Below, in pieces: positions 8,878 to 17,807 of a DNA stretch of 64,000 bases (position 1 is the stretch's first letter; each line of letters opens with the position of its first letter). The notes under the pieces were generated by a model, which saw only the letters and a list, made by a program, of their open reading frames with translations, was not told the DNA's origin and did no database searches. Location: contig CP047152.1 of the NCBI GenBank assembly GCA_041879295.1, positions 2,547,501 to 2,611,500 on the forward strand, given 5' to 3'. This stretch comes from Pseudomonas putida. Lineage in GTDB: Bacteria > Pseudomonadota > Gammaproteobacteria > Pseudomonadales > Pseudomonadaceae. The position numbers and the translations under genes were made by a program.

Positions 8878-11346
8878 ATGACTGAATTGGCGAGCGACGA
8901 ATTCGAAGAGATCAGTTATATCAGCCCCTCCGGGGACGTGCTCATCCGTGTCTACACCCCTAAGCAATGTACAGACCCGGTGGACTGGGGCGAATTCGAA
9001 GAAATTGAACGTCCGGCCATGCTTGTCAGGCCTGGTATGTTTGACATGGAGGTAGTGACACTTACCAACCCTGATGGCCGTTGGAGGCGAAGGATTGGAA
9101 CGGCCAGGCCCACAATGAATGCAGCACCCTTCGCAGCTAGTGAAAGTGCTCCGTTGAGCGATACCAATTCACCCTTCGTGAAGCACAGTCTGCAGACTGA
9201 CGGTCAGTCAGAAGCACAATACGCCGATGGTTGGGAGATTTTATATCACGACGGGTCAGGTGTCAGGTTCAGTCTGTACGCTGATGGTTTTACAGGTGAT
9301 CTTTCGGACTATGAATTCGCTCTTCCCTATTGGATTAGGGATGCTGAGGATAGAATTGTCCACGGGGCTTGTAATTTTGAAGAGTTGAGTACGCTTGGCG
9401 CGACCTGGGCATTTCGACCTTTGGTACTGCGCGCCGGGAAAAAGGCGCGAGCCGAGGCAGTTCAACCGCAGGCAGACGTGGAGCAGACGTATCACGATAA
9501 CAAGGTGCATTTCCGGTCCAAATATGGCCAACCCTTTGGAACGGCTAACGAGATTGTTTACGGCTCCTACGAAATTACGTCGGCGAAGGTTTCCAGTGGC
9601 CAAGATCCTGATAACTATATCGACCCACCGTTTACAAGAAGTTTCTCCAGCAATGGAACTATGAGCTTCAAGGTGGGGCGGCACGGTACGGACGCTGTCG
9701 CGAACTGGTTCAGTAGCTACATCAGTGATTCCGAGAATACGTTCGGGCATGCTCCCGATAAACTCAATTTTGGTTTCAAAGGCACGTTGAAACTGACCGT
9801 GACGGGCGGTAGTTTCAGTGGCATGGACCAAACGCTGGTATTCAAGGACGTTTTCATCGCTCAAGGTCATACAGGAACATCAAATAACTGGTGGTTCGGC
9901 GCCATTGGTGCCCGCAACCCGGACGATGGTAAGCGTTGGGTTCGAGTGGAGGGTAAGGCGCCGACGCCGTACGGGGAGTTTGATGCCTCGATGTATTTTC
10001 AGCGCGGCGGAGAGCCGCTCACGGACGACGAAATATTCGTATACGAGGGATCGCTAAATGCGCTGCCCACCGAGGCGTGGATGACCAGATTGATAGGTAC
10101 GACTCGCGTGCAAGATATGGTGCTTCCCGGCAGCCATAACGCTGGCATGTATGGCCCACTGCATAATTGCACCGGGGGAGGCTTTGGTGAGGCAGCATCT
10201 AGAGCGCAACGCGCCTCCATTGCGGAGCAACTCCGGATGGGTGTTCGTTACCTGGATATCCGGGTCGCTCGCGCTGATGGTCAACTGCTTTGTTACCATC
10301 GGACAGGCACCGGCGCGGGGCCGGGATGCGACGGCGCGACGCTCGACGAAGTACTCACCTCCGTTGACACGTTCTTGACAGAAAATCGCGGAGAGTTCGT
10401 GATCTTGAGCTTCACGCATATACCCGACGCTGACGTCTCAGCCATTCAAACGATGATTAATCGCCATGCGAATCGTCTGCACAAAGTCAGTGCCGAACCG
10501 GGTGAGCGCAAACCGGTGAACCAATTTATCCTGGAGGATTTGCGCGGGAAAATGCTGGTGGTCAGTGAAGGGTTGATGGATGCGCCTGACTCAGGTTTTT
10601 ATAGAAAAACAAAGGGTCCAAATTCTTGGGATGCGTATCAAATTGTGGATGACTACGCTAATTCGAAAGACACAGATGCTGTGATTGAAGATCAGTTGGG
10701 TAAGTGGGCAAGGCATGTGCCGGGTGAATATGGCGTCGGCTTCATGCTCAACTGGACTCGCACCCCGCAGAGCGGGGCGGATTCGGTCGAAAAAATGGCG
10801 AAAGTCATCAATGAAAAACTGGCACACAATCTTAATAGCTACCCGGCTAACTGGAGTGCCCCGCAGGTGGTATTGCTGGATTTTGTGACGCCGGGGTATG
10901 TCAACTCCATTGTCAATCAAAACCTCGCAAATATTTCACGGCGCGACGAAGGCGATGAAGTGGAACCACCCGTTGGGGCGCGAGTCAACGTGAATATGTA
11001 TCCACTGCCATTATTTGACGGTGACCCGGTCCGCAAAAAATTACCTTTCGGTTCGTTGATTCCACTCTGGAGGGAAACCGCCATCAGCAACGAGGGCGGA
11101 AGCGTGCGTTTCGCGGCGCGGCCGTACAATCGTAACAGGTTGATTACCTTTGGCGGGTTGGGGTTGCTGTGCTTCAGGCAATACATCATCTCTAAAGACT
11201 TTGAAGGTGATGGCTTTGAGGTGCCGTTGCTGTCGGATGTACCTACTAGTCTACCCAAAGGCGTCCGGGAGATACGATGGATAGGCACCAATGCCAAAAT
11301 AAGATGGTTGCATCTGCTTCAATACGGCAAAGTGGACGCTGAATAA
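8878..11346 (+). CDS. Large protein with a C-terminal phosphatidylinositol-specific phospholipase C-like domain
   Basis: About 822 residues; no signal peptide or membrane segment is visible. Roughly residues 405-680 form a PI-PLC X-type domain: the two catalytic histidines are seen as His420 in LPGSHNAGMYG and His474 in LCYHRTG, with GVRYLDIRV between them, and LNWTRTP follows later. Such domains cleave the phosphodiester of phosphoinositides or GPI-like lipids. The first ~380 residues are rich in beta-type sequence (FRSKYGQPFG, WWFGAIGARNPDDGKRW) and I do not recognise them. The last ~120 residues are also unassigned. The start is chosen at 8878 over 8872 for spacing to GGAAGCAGG; both are possible. 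Codon use is clearly AT-richer than in the neighbours, suggesting acquisition by transfer. Secretion route and substrate are unknown. Confidence 0.75.
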   Translation: MTELASDEFEEISYISPSGDVLIRVYTPKQCTDPVDWGEFEEIERPAMLVRPGMFDMEVVTLTNPDGRWRRRIGTARPTMNAAPFAASESAPLSDTNSPFVKHSLQTDGQSEAQYADGWEILYHDGSGVRFSLYADGFTGDLSDYEFALPYWIRDAEDRIVHGACNFEELSTLGATWAFRPLVLRAGKKARAEAVQPQADVEQTYHDNKVHFRSKYGQPFGTANEIVYGSYEITSAKVSSGQDPDNYIDPPFTRSFSSNGTMSFKVGRHGTDAVANWFSSYISDSENTFGHAPDKLNFGFKGTLKLTVTGGSFSGMDQTLVFKDVFIAQGHTGTSNNWWFGAIGARNPDDGKRWVRVEGKAPTPYGEFDASMYFQRGGEPLTDDEIFVYEGSLNALPTEAWMTRLIGTTRVQDMVLPGSHNAGMYGPLHNCTGGGFGEAASRAQRASIAEQLRMGVRYLDIRVARADGQLLCYHRTGTGAGPGCDGATLDEVLTSVDTFLTENRGEFVILSFTHIPDADVSAIQTMINRHANRLHKVSAEPGERKPVNQFILEDLRGKMLVVSEGLMDAPDSGFYRKTKGPNSWDAYQIVDDYANSKDTDAVIEDQLGKWARHVPGEYGVGFMLNWTRTPQSGADSVEKMAKVINEKLAHNLNSYPANWSAPQVVLLDFVTPGYVNSIVNQNLANISRRDEGDEVEPPVGARVNVNMYPLPLFDGDPVRKKLPFGSLIPLWRETAISNEGGSVRFAARPYNRNRLITFGGLGLLCFRQYIISKDFEGDGFEVPLLSDVPTSLPKGVREIRWIGTNAKIRWLHLLQYGKVDAE

Positions 11347-11782
11347 TACAACGTCTATTTTCTGTATTGTCGCGAAACGCGCAGTGTGTTGACTTTCGGC
11401 GAGCAACTGGTGGCTCCGTTGATTGTTCTACCACTCAGGTGGGTAAGGGCAGCCCGATTATCCTCCCGGTAAATTCGGCTGGCGGCGCGTCAGCGTGCAC
11501 CTGCATCAAGGTATCCAGCAGCGTTTGACTGGCGAGGGAGAAGAGCGCCGCTCTTGGCCCCCGCCAGTTCAGCGTGAAGCGGCAACTGTTCGCTTGCGGC
11601 CAGTACGCCCTCGAACCTGTCCCGGTGCAACATGTGGTAAATATGCACGCGTTTTTGCGGGCAACCATCAGCGTTAATGCCTAACCCTGCGGCATGCCCG
11701 CGAAGAAACCAACGCGGTGGATGGCACCGGCTCTGCCGGTGTTCGCTGGTAAAACCGTTCCCACAGGTGCGTGTTGCCTGCA
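11347..11782. other. Gene-poor stretch with decayed sequence and REP remnants
   Basis: There is no intact gene in these 436 bases. The first 90 bases follow the phospholipase-like gene and are AT-rich. About 11435-11660 reads on the minus strand like the end of a frameshifted gene (see the separate entry), and about 11688-11765 contains broken REP-like pieces (cccgcgaa, ccggctctgccgg, gttcccacaggtgcg). Confidence 0.5.
11435..11700 (-). pseudogene. Possible frameshifted gene remnant
   Basis: On the minus strand one frame reads protein-like from about 11690 to 11545 (KRVHIYHMLHRDRFEGVLAA, then EQLPLHAELAGA) and a second frame continues it from about 11550 to the stop at 11435 (SLASQTLLDTLMQVHADAP, then EFTGRIIGLPLPT). 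A single-base indel near 11545 would join them. I do not recognise the family. No start or upstream half is visible; the 5' side runs into REP-like sequence. It may be chance coding-like sequence in GC-rich DNA. Confidence 0.3.
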
Positions 11783-12511
11783 TCATCTGTGACAACAGTG
11801 AGGCTTTTCCGGGTGCCCTTCATAGCGGTCATGGTGCCGCACCCAGTCCATGGTCCCACCTTCGTTGCGCCCCAGTGGCGCAATGTCGAGGAAGTTGTAG
11901 GTGTTGACCAGTATGTCCAGCCCGCGGGCGTAGGTTGAGTAGGTGTGGTAGACGCTGCCGTCGGCTTCGCGGAAAAATGCACTCAAGCCGGGCAGCTCGC
12001 TTTCATTGCCCTCATACGGCTCATAGTTGTACTGCCGCTGGCCTTCACGGCCGACACTGACGCCAAAGTCCTCGTTGAAGTCGCTGCCATTCGACGAATA
12101 CCACGGGAACTGCCAGCCCATGCGCTGGCGAAATGCCTGGAATTCGGCATACGGCGCCCGAGACACCGCCACCAGCGACACATCGTGGTGTGCCAGGTGC
12201 AGGTTGGCGCCGTCAAAGTGATCGGCCAGAAAAGAGCAGCCGGGGCAGCCCTCGCTCCAGCCCTCGGCGAACATGAAGTGGTAAAGCAGCAACTGGCTGC
12301 GGCCTGCGAACAGGTCGGCCAGGCTCAACGCGCCGTCTGGCCCGAAGAAGCGGTAATCCTGCTCGACCTTTACCCAAGGCAAGGCGCGACGGGCTGCAGC
12401 TAGCGCGTCGCGGTGGTGGGTAAACGCTTTTTCGTGCAGCCACAGTTGCTGGCGAGCCGCCAGCCACTGGCTGCGGGAAACCACCGGGTGCCTGCTTGCG
12501 CTGGTGCTCAT
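11783..12511 (-). CDS. DUF899 family thioredoxin-like protein
   Basis: The protein has 242 residues if it begins at MSTSASRHPVVS (12511); an upstream ATG at 12538 in frame is possible but less typical. Recognisable DUF899 features are the N-terminal EKAFTHHRDALAAARRALPW, VKVEQDYRFFGPDG, the FMFAEGWSEGCPGCSFLADH segment with a CPGC motif in the place of a thioredoxin active site, and the C-terminal TMDWVRHHDRYEG. The family has a thioredoxin fold but no proven reaction; a redox role is inferred from CPGC. It stands alone. Confidence 0.88.
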   Translation of the reverse strand: MSTSASRHPVVSRSQWLAARQQLWLHEKAFTHHRDALAAARRALPWVKVEQDYRFFGPDGALSLADLFAGRSQLLLYHFMFAEGWSEGCPGCSFLADHFDGANLHLAHHDVSLVAVSRAPYAEFQAFRQRMGWQFPWYSSNGSDFNEDFGVSVGREGQRQYNYEPYEGNESELPGLSAFFREADGSVYHTYSTYARGLDILVNTYNFLDIAPLGRNEGGTMDWVRHHDRYEGHPEKPHCCHR

Positions 12512-12604
12512 GGTGCTGTCTCCTCGCTGGGGATTCACACCTTGGTCGAGTACGACCGGGTCGAATCGACAGGCACCGGTGGCCGGGCGATGAGCGGTAC
12601 CGGC

Positions 12605-14806
12605 TCAGCCCGAATGGGCGATATGCCCCTCGGCCAGTTCATCGGCGCCGTCATCCTCGCCAGGCAGGGCGGTGATTACGCTGAAGTCGCTGACTTCTAC
12701 CTTGCCGCCGCCATAGCCCAGCAAATGGAAGGAAAACGCCTTGCGCTCGGTCGGGTTGTCGAAGCTGAACTCCATCTCCAGGGGCGCGTCGGCGGTGACC
12801 TTCACCTCTTCTGGCAGGCCCAGCGGCACGTCTTGTTCCAACTGCTTGGCCTTGAGCCGGATATAGGCCACACGTTTGGGGTCCAGCGAGCGTACCTTGA
12901 CCCGCACGCGGGTGTGCGAGCCTTCAGGCATTTCCAGGTACTGGGCGCCAATCAGGTTGTCGGCCCAGTCATCGTGAATGCGCTTGCGCAACTTGATCGG
13001 TGAAGGGCCGCCGAACTGGTAACGCAGGTTGAGCGGGGTTTGCAGCAAGGATTGGTCGAGCACCCCGGCCAGGGCGCTGATCTGCTGGCCCAGCAGGCTG
13101 TCGGCCGGACCGAGGTAGCGGGCCTGGTCGGCGATGAAGCCTTCACTGGCATAACGCCGGCAGCGCTGCTGGAAGTCACATTCGGTGAACAGGCCCTGGC
13201 CGTTGTGGTAGCGCAGCATGCCGTTGGTGTAAGAGATCATCTCTCGGCCGCTGTCGTAGTCGCGGTACAACGAGCGGCCGCCAAGCGCGACAGGAATGGG
13301 CAGTGCGAAGTAGTCGAGCAGCGAGGCGGCCAGGTCGATGTGACCGTAAGTACCGCGCTTGATGGTTGGCAGTTGGGCCTGCTCTGGCGCCAGGGTAAGG
13401 TTGAAGCCCCAGGACGAGGCCAGGCGCACGCCATCGATGCCGTGGGACTCGTCGGAAGTCAGCACCACCAGTGTGTCCTTGAGGACGCCCTGGCGCTCGA
13501 GATTGTCTAGAAATGCCCCGACCGCGTCATCCAGGTAGGCGACCGCTGCCTGTTTCGGTGTGTCGTAGCGCTTGAGGTACTCGGCCGGCGCCGAATAGGG
13601 CTGGTGGGTGCCCACGGTGAGCAGCGTCAGCATCCATGGCTTGTCCTGCTTCTGCAACTGGCCCACATAGCCCAGGGCGCCTTCGAAGAAGGCGCGGTCA
13701 TCCTTGCCCCATGGGAAGTCCAGGTAGTTCTTGTTGCTGAACCACTCCTGACCATGCACCGAATCGAAACCGATGTGCGGCATGATGCGGTCTTTGGCCA
13801 TGAAGCGCAGGCCCGCGCCTTGCAGGTAGTGGGTGGTGAAACCGGCCTGGCGCAATTGTGCCGGCAGACAGGCCTGGTTGCGTTCGTTCTGGGTCAGCAG
13901 TTCCACGCCCTTGGGCGTGCCATTGGCCAGCTTGTCGTAATCGCCGCACAGCATCGCATACAGGCCACGGATGGTCTGGTGGGTGTGCAGCACGTAGTCT
14001 GGGGTGTTCATGCCGCGCTCGGCCCACTTGCTGAGCCTGGGCATCAAGTCCTCATTGAAACGACTGTTCAGCGCCTGGCGGTTAGGCCGCAGGTAGGCGC
14101 CGGGGATGCCTTCCATGGTAATCACCAGCAAGTTGCGGGCGCTTCCCGGGCCGGCAAGCAGCCTTTGCCCATGCAGGTCGGATTGAGTCAGGCCGCTGCT
14201 GGCGAGCGGGGTGAAGGTTTGTGTGCGGCCCATCCAGCCTTCGACCTGGCGTTGCAGGTTACCGACCCCGGCAGACATCAACTGGTGGGGGAGGTTGTAT
14301 TGCCGCCACTGGTCGGCATCGGAAGGTAGCAACTGCTGGCTGCCCCAATGCGCGCCAAACAGCAGTACGGGTATGGCCCAGGCCGTGCGCGGCAGTGGCT
14401 GGCTGGCCTGTGCACGGCTGCGCCACGCACAGGCCAGCCAAGCCAGCAAGCCGCCACCCAGGGCCCAGGGCAGCCAGGCATGGGCCAGGCCGCCACCGGT
14501 TGAATTCTCCATGAATTGCGGGTCGAACAGGTAGTTCAGGTCGGCGCTGGTGGGCAGTCGGCCCACTGCGCTTACCAGTTCGGCCGAGGCCACCCACAGC
14601 GCCGCCCAGGCCAGCAGCACGGGCAGCGCAAGCCACCACGGCCTGCGGTGTAGCAGCACGATCAACAGGCTGCCAAGGGCGAGGTCGGACAGGTAACCGA
14701 ACGGGTTGGACCAGCCCAGCATGGCGCGCGTACCCAGTGGGATCACCAACACCAGGGCCGCCAAAGCGGCAAACCGGGTGCGTGGGTGGTCGGACAGGTT
14801 CTTCAC
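12605..14806 (-). CDS. LTA synthase-family sulfatase (phosphoglycerol transferase-like) membrane protein
   Basis: A 733-residue inner-membrane enzyme. The first ~155 residues hold about four to five membrane helices, and a periplasmic sulfatase/alkaline-phosphatase-fold domain begins near residue 224 (NLLVITMEGIPGAYLRPN, metal ligand Glu232). The nucleophile is probably Thr278 in HTHQTIRGLYAMLCG, and TSDESHGID supplies further metal ligands. The family transfers phosphoglycerol or phosphoethanolamine from phospholipids to glycans or lipids. Targets in Pseudomonas (for example periplasmic glucans) are inferred only. The C-terminal ~180 residues are an extra domain ending in acidic sequence. 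It is a single gene, upstream of and in the same direction as the DUF899 gene. Confidence 0.8.
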   Translation of the reverse strand: MKNLSDHPRTRFAALAALVLVIPLGTRAMLGWSNPFGYLSDLALGSLLIVLLHRRPWWLALPVLLAWAALWVASAELVSAVGRLPTSADLNYLFDPQFMENSTGGGLAHAWLPWALGGGLLAWLACAWRSRAQASQPLPRTAWAIPVLLFGAHWGSQQLLPSDADQWRQYNLPHQLMSAGVGNLQRQVEGWMGRTQTFTPLASSGLTQSDLHGQRLLAGPGSARNLLVITMEGIPGAYLRPNRQALNSRFNEDLMPRLSKWAERGMNTPDYVLHTHQTIRGLYAMLCGDYDKLANGTPKGVELLTQNERNQACLPAQLRQAGFTTHYLQGAGLRFMAKDRIMPHIGFDSVHGQEWFSNKNYLDFPWGKDDRAFFEGALGYVGQLQKQDKPWMLTLLTVGTHQPYSAPAEYLKRYDTPKQAAVAYLDDAVGAFLDNLERQGVLKDTLVVLTSDESHGIDGVRLASSWGFNLTLAPEQAQLPTIKRGTYGHIDLAASLLDYFALPIPVALGGRSLYRDYDSGREMISYTNGMLRYHNGQGLFTECDFQQRCRRYASEGFIADQARYLGPADSLLGQQISALAGVLDQSLLQTPLNLRYQFGGPSPIKLRKRIHDDWADNLIGAQYLEMPEGSHTRVRVKVRSLDPKRVAYIRLKAKQLEQDVPLGLPEEVKVTADAPLEMEFSFDNPTERKAFSFHLLGYGGGKVEVSDFSVITALPGEDDGADELAEGHIAHSG

Positions 14807-14902
14807 AAAAACTTCCCTTTTGCCATTAAATCGTCATGCATCTGTGCTTGATGATAACAGGCCAGGGCAGGGAAGGCGGTCGATTACAAGGTTGGTAACC
14901 AA

Positions 14903-14928
14903 GCCGGGGTTGTTCGCACAGCCCCGGC
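14903..14928 (-). terminator. Probable terminator hairpin of the fap operon
   Basis: GCCGGGGTTGT and ACAGCCCCGGC arms with a four-base loop lie 12 bp beyond the fapF stop on the minus strand. There is no strong T run after it, so it may work with Rho or act as an mRNA 3' end protector. Confidence 0.55.
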
Positions 14929-14940
14929 CGATGGCAACTA

Positions 14941-16221
14941 TCAGAAGTAATAAGGGAATTTCAGGCTGAAGGAAAAGTCAGGTGCATCATCGGTCAGACC
15001 AATGGACAGGTTGGGTACGATGGTCAGGTTGTTGGTGGCGGCGAAGGTCATGCCAATGTTGAAGTTGGCGGCGTTGTAGTCACTGTTGGAAATCGATTGC
15101 CAGTCGCCGCCATCAGGTTTGATCTTGCTCTTGCGGGCGAACTGGTCGGACACCGAGAACGACATGCTCATCTTTTCGTTCAGGGCAAAGGCGATGCCGC
15201 CGCCGATCTGCCATGAGTCGCCGAGCTTGACGTCACCCGGCACCTTGCTGTTCACCTGTGGACTGATGTCGCTGAACGAGTCTTGCATGTTGTAGGTGTA
15301 GGACAGGCTGCCGAACAGCACAGCCGGGTCGAAGGTCTTGACCAGTGAGATGCCCGGTGTGATCGACCATACACCGTTGCCCGTCGGTAGGCTTTCCGGT
15401 ACCGCGAGGTTGTTGTTGCCGTCCACTTCGCGCAGTTTGATGCCATAGGGGTCCTTGCCGGTCGGTGCCTTTACTCGCAGGGTAGCCACAGCGTCCGGCC
15501 AGGTTTCGTCCTCGTCGAGGAATTTATAGGCCACTCCGACGTTGATATCGCCGATTTCCGGGTCGCGGGTCACGGTGGCATCGGAAGTGGTTGCCCCGGC
15601 CCCCCCTGCACCGCCAGACGAATAGGTGGACTCGCGGTAGACCACGGGGACGTTGATATCGAACTGCCAGCGCTGCGCCAGGTTATAGCGCGCGGTCATG
15701 TCCAGGGTCCAGTTGTCAGCCTTGATCCGGTCGAGGTTGATGCTGCCGAGGAAGATCGAGTCCAGTGCCAGGAAGCCATTGAGGGTCAGCGCACGGGTAT
15801 CGTAATGGGTATAGGTGAGGCCGGTTTCGAAGCTGAACTTGCCCCCGCCAAAGAATCCGCTGGCTTCGTCATACAGGTTGGTAACGCTTTGCGCCGGCTG
15901 GGAGTCGGCCGTCAGCGCCTGGCCGTAGGAGCTACCTGTAGTGCCCGGAGCCCCGGAAGCGACGGTTTGCGCACCTTTTACCCCCTCGGCGGGAGACCTG
16001 ACCAGGCGTCTGGGCGGCGCTGCAGCAGGGGCCTCCTCGACCTGGCGCACACGTTGCTCCAGCACCATCAGTGCCTGTTGTTGTGCCTCATAGCGGCGTT
16101 TGAGTTCAATCAGTTCCTGTTTCAGCGCTTCGACCTGTGGATCGGCGGCTGCGTAAAGTGCTGTGGCTGGGGCCAAGGCAGTCAAGCACACAAAAGCTCT
16201 GAGCGTAAAAGATCGGTACAT
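14941..16221 (-). CDS. fapF: FapF, outer-membrane exporter of functional amyloid
   Basis: The final gene of the fap operon encodes the trimeric beta-barrel that secretes FapB, FapC and FapE. The 426-residue product starts at 16221 ([18 protein letters not shown]); the open frame upstream to 16353 overlaps fapE and is not used. After the signal peptide (cleavage near residue 24) comes a periplasmic coiled coil ([20 protein letters not shown], about residues 30-64), a Pro/Ala-rich linker, then a barrel from about residue 125 to the terminal Phe (FSLKFPYYF), the normal C-terminal signature for BAM-dependent insertion. It is 46 bp downstream of fapE. Confidence 0.93.
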   Translation of the reverse strand: MYRSFTLRAFVCLTALAPATALYAAADPQVEALKQELIELKRRYEAQQQALMVLEQRVRQVEEAPAAAPPRRLVRSPAEGVKGAQTVASGAPGTTGSSYGQALTADSQPAQSVTNLYDEASGFFGGGKFSFETGLTYTHYDTRALTLNGFLALDSIFLGSINLDRIKADNWTLDMTARYNLAQRWQFDINVPVVYRESTYSSGGAGGAGATTSDATVTRDPEIGDINVGVAYKFLDEDETWPDAVATLRVKAPTGKDPYGIKLREVDGNNNLAVPESLPTGNGVWSITPGISLVKTFDPAVLFGSLSYTYNMQDSFSDISPQVNSKVPGDVKLGDSWQIGGGIAFALNEKMSMSFSVSDQFARKSKIKPDGGDWQSISNSDYNAANFNIGMTFAATNNLTIVPNLSIGLTDDAPDFSFSLKFPYYF

Positions 16222-16267
16222 GGAGTTGCCGTCCCTTCCAACTACTTTCGATGAGACTGAGCGTAGA

Positions 16268-17020
16268 TCAGTATCCGAAGGTGCGAAGACCTTTGAGCTG
16301 GTCGAGGCTACCGCTGAGCGAAGCCGCTGTAGGCACGCTCTCACGCATGACAACGTTCAGGCTGGTGACGTTGTTGACCAGGTTACCGTTGCCGAGTAGC
16401 GTCGAGTTCTGCAGCAAGCCACCCTGGGCCAGGCGTTGCACGCTGCTGCCCTGGTTGTTGCTGGCATTGATGTTGAGCTGCACGCCCACACCGCTGGAAG
16501 ACACACTGAGTGCGCCGGCGCCATTCTCCCCGACCAGAGTCTGGCCGGCGGCCAGTACCTGGCCGTGCTGTTGTACGGCGGGGGCGTGGTTGGCTTTGGT
16601 CACGTTGATATCGACGTTGTTGTAAGCGGCGTTGTTGTCACCGGCTGCACGCACCACCTGGGTCACACCTTCGGTGGTGGTCAGGCCGTTGCCGCCCGTT
16701 ACCACGCCAGTCCCGGCAGCAGAAGCGCTGTTCGGTGCCGTACCTGCGCCTTTTTTATCAATCATCGATACATAGAACTGGGGCTTGATGGTCGATTGCT
16801 GAACCTGCAGCGTGGACGTTGCCCCGATCACATCCCCTTTGGCATTTTGCCAGGTGCTGGACATGATGATACCGAAGCTCACGATTCGTCCGGGCATCAC
16901 ATAGCGGCCCCGCAGGTTCGCCAGCTCCTGGTCCTTCAGTTCGATGGGTTTGAATGCCTCTGCGTGACTGGGCAGGCTGGCTGCCAGACAGGCCATGGCC
17001 AACCACAATGAAGTCTTCAT
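16268..17020 (-). CDS. fapE: FapE, minor Fap fibril component
   Basis: A secreted protein of 250 residues with signal peptide [20 protein letters not shown]. It is a minor part of purified Fap fibrils in studied pseudomonads and may act as an extracellular chaperone or cap. The conserved N-terminal segment [20 protein letters not shown] and the [11 protein letters not shown] sequence identify it; the second half is Gly/Asn/Val-rich with alternating beta pattern ([20 protein letters not shown]). It lies between fapD and fapF on the minus strand, in the normal operon order. Confidence 0.9.
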   Translation of the reverse strand: MKTSLWLAMACLAASLPSHAEAFKPIELKDQELANLRGRYVMPGRIVSFGIIMSSTWQNAKGDVIGATSTLQVQQSTIKPQFYVSMIDKKGAGTAPNSASAAGTGVVTGGNGLTTTEGVTQVVRAAGDNNAAYNNVDINVTKANHAPAVQQHGQVLAAGQTLVGENGAGALSVSSSGVGVQLNINASNNQGSSVQRLAQGGLLQNSTLLGNGNLVNNVTSLNVVMRESVPTAASLSGSLDQLKGLRTFGY

Positions 17021-17065
17021 GAAATGCTCCCTGGAGCATCATGCTCCTTGTCATTAGAACAGTCG

Positions 17066-17746
17066 TTAGAAGAAGTCGCTTCTGATGAAGCCGAAGTCCA
17101 GCAACTCTGAGTCCTGCACGGGGGTGAAGTTGTTCACCCGGCCCTTGGCGGTCAGTGGCATGGGCGGGTCGAGCAGGATGTTGTTCTTGTCGTAACCCTG
17201 GCCGATCACCGCGAAGATGATGCCGTTCCAGCCCTTGAGGAAATCATCGACCTTGTATCGTTTGTGGCCCAGCACCGGATCACCGATGTACACCCAGCCT
17301 TTGTCGACTTTCTGCATGACCACGAAGTGCTTGTAGCCGCGCACATCCATCAATACCACGACGGGAATGCGCACGCTGTGCAGGGTTTCGGGCGCCACCC
17401 GGTAACCGCGGGCACGCATCCCCAGGCTTTCGACGTAGTGCTTCATGTCGAGCATCGAGAAGCCTTGCGTGCGCACAAGGTCCTGGTCGGCGTGGGCCAG
17501 CATGCCTTCGATGATCTGATGTTCGTCCACATCCAGCCAGTAGGCCTGGCGCAGGATGGTTGCCAGCGCGGCGGCGCCGCAGCTGAAGTCGGTCTTTTGT
17601 TGCACCAGGTCAGCGAACTTGCGTTCACGCAAGCTCTGGATCGGTTTGAACACCACGGCGCCGCCCGGCAGGACGGACAGGGGCATTTGTGCAGCTTCGC
17701 TCACGCTGGCCAGGCACAGCAAAAACGCCAAGGCGAAAATACGCAT
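17066..17746 (-). CDS. fapD: FapD, periplasmic C39-type cysteine protease
   Basis: A 226-residue exported peptidase of family C39 with signal peptide MRIFALAFLLCLASVSEA. The catalytic set is complete: Cys56 in KTDFSCGAAALATIL, His140 in VRGYKHFVVMQ and Asp156 in VYIGDPVLGHKRY. FapD is required for export or processing of the other Fap proteins. Unlike the C39 domains of bacteriocin ABC transporters it is not fused to a membrane or ATPase domain. It is separated from fapC by a very stable hairpin, so it is probably made in smaller amount than the amyloid subunit. Confidence 0.93.
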   Translation of the reverse strand: MRIFALAFLLCLASVSEAAQMPLSVLPGGAVVFKPIQSLRERKFADLVQQKTDFSCGAAALATILRQAYWLDVDEHQIIEGMLAHADQDLVRTQGFSMLDMKHYVESLGMRARGYRVAPETLHSVRIPVVVLMDVRGYKHFVVMQKVDKGWVYIGDPVLGHKRYKVDDFLKGWNGIIFAVIGQGYDKNNILLDPPMPLTAKGRVNNFTPVQDSELLDFGFIRSDFF

Positions 17747-17775
17747 GATCGGGTGCCTTACGGTGTGTTGAAGAA

Positions 17776-17795
17776 AGGCCCCCCGAAGGGGGCCT
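17776..17795 (-). terminator. Stable UUCG hairpin between fapC and fapD (attenuator or 3' stabiliser)
   Basis: On the minus strand AGGCCCCC-TTCG-GGGGGCCT, an 8-bp GC-rich stem with a UUCG tetraloop, begins 13 bases past the fapC stop and is followed by TTCTTCAA. This is a partial intrinsic terminator inside the operon. It should lower readthrough into fapDEF and protect the upstream mRNA, giving more FapC than FapD, FapE and FapF. Confidence 0.7.
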
Positions 17796-17807
17796 CAAGC
17801 ACAGCGG

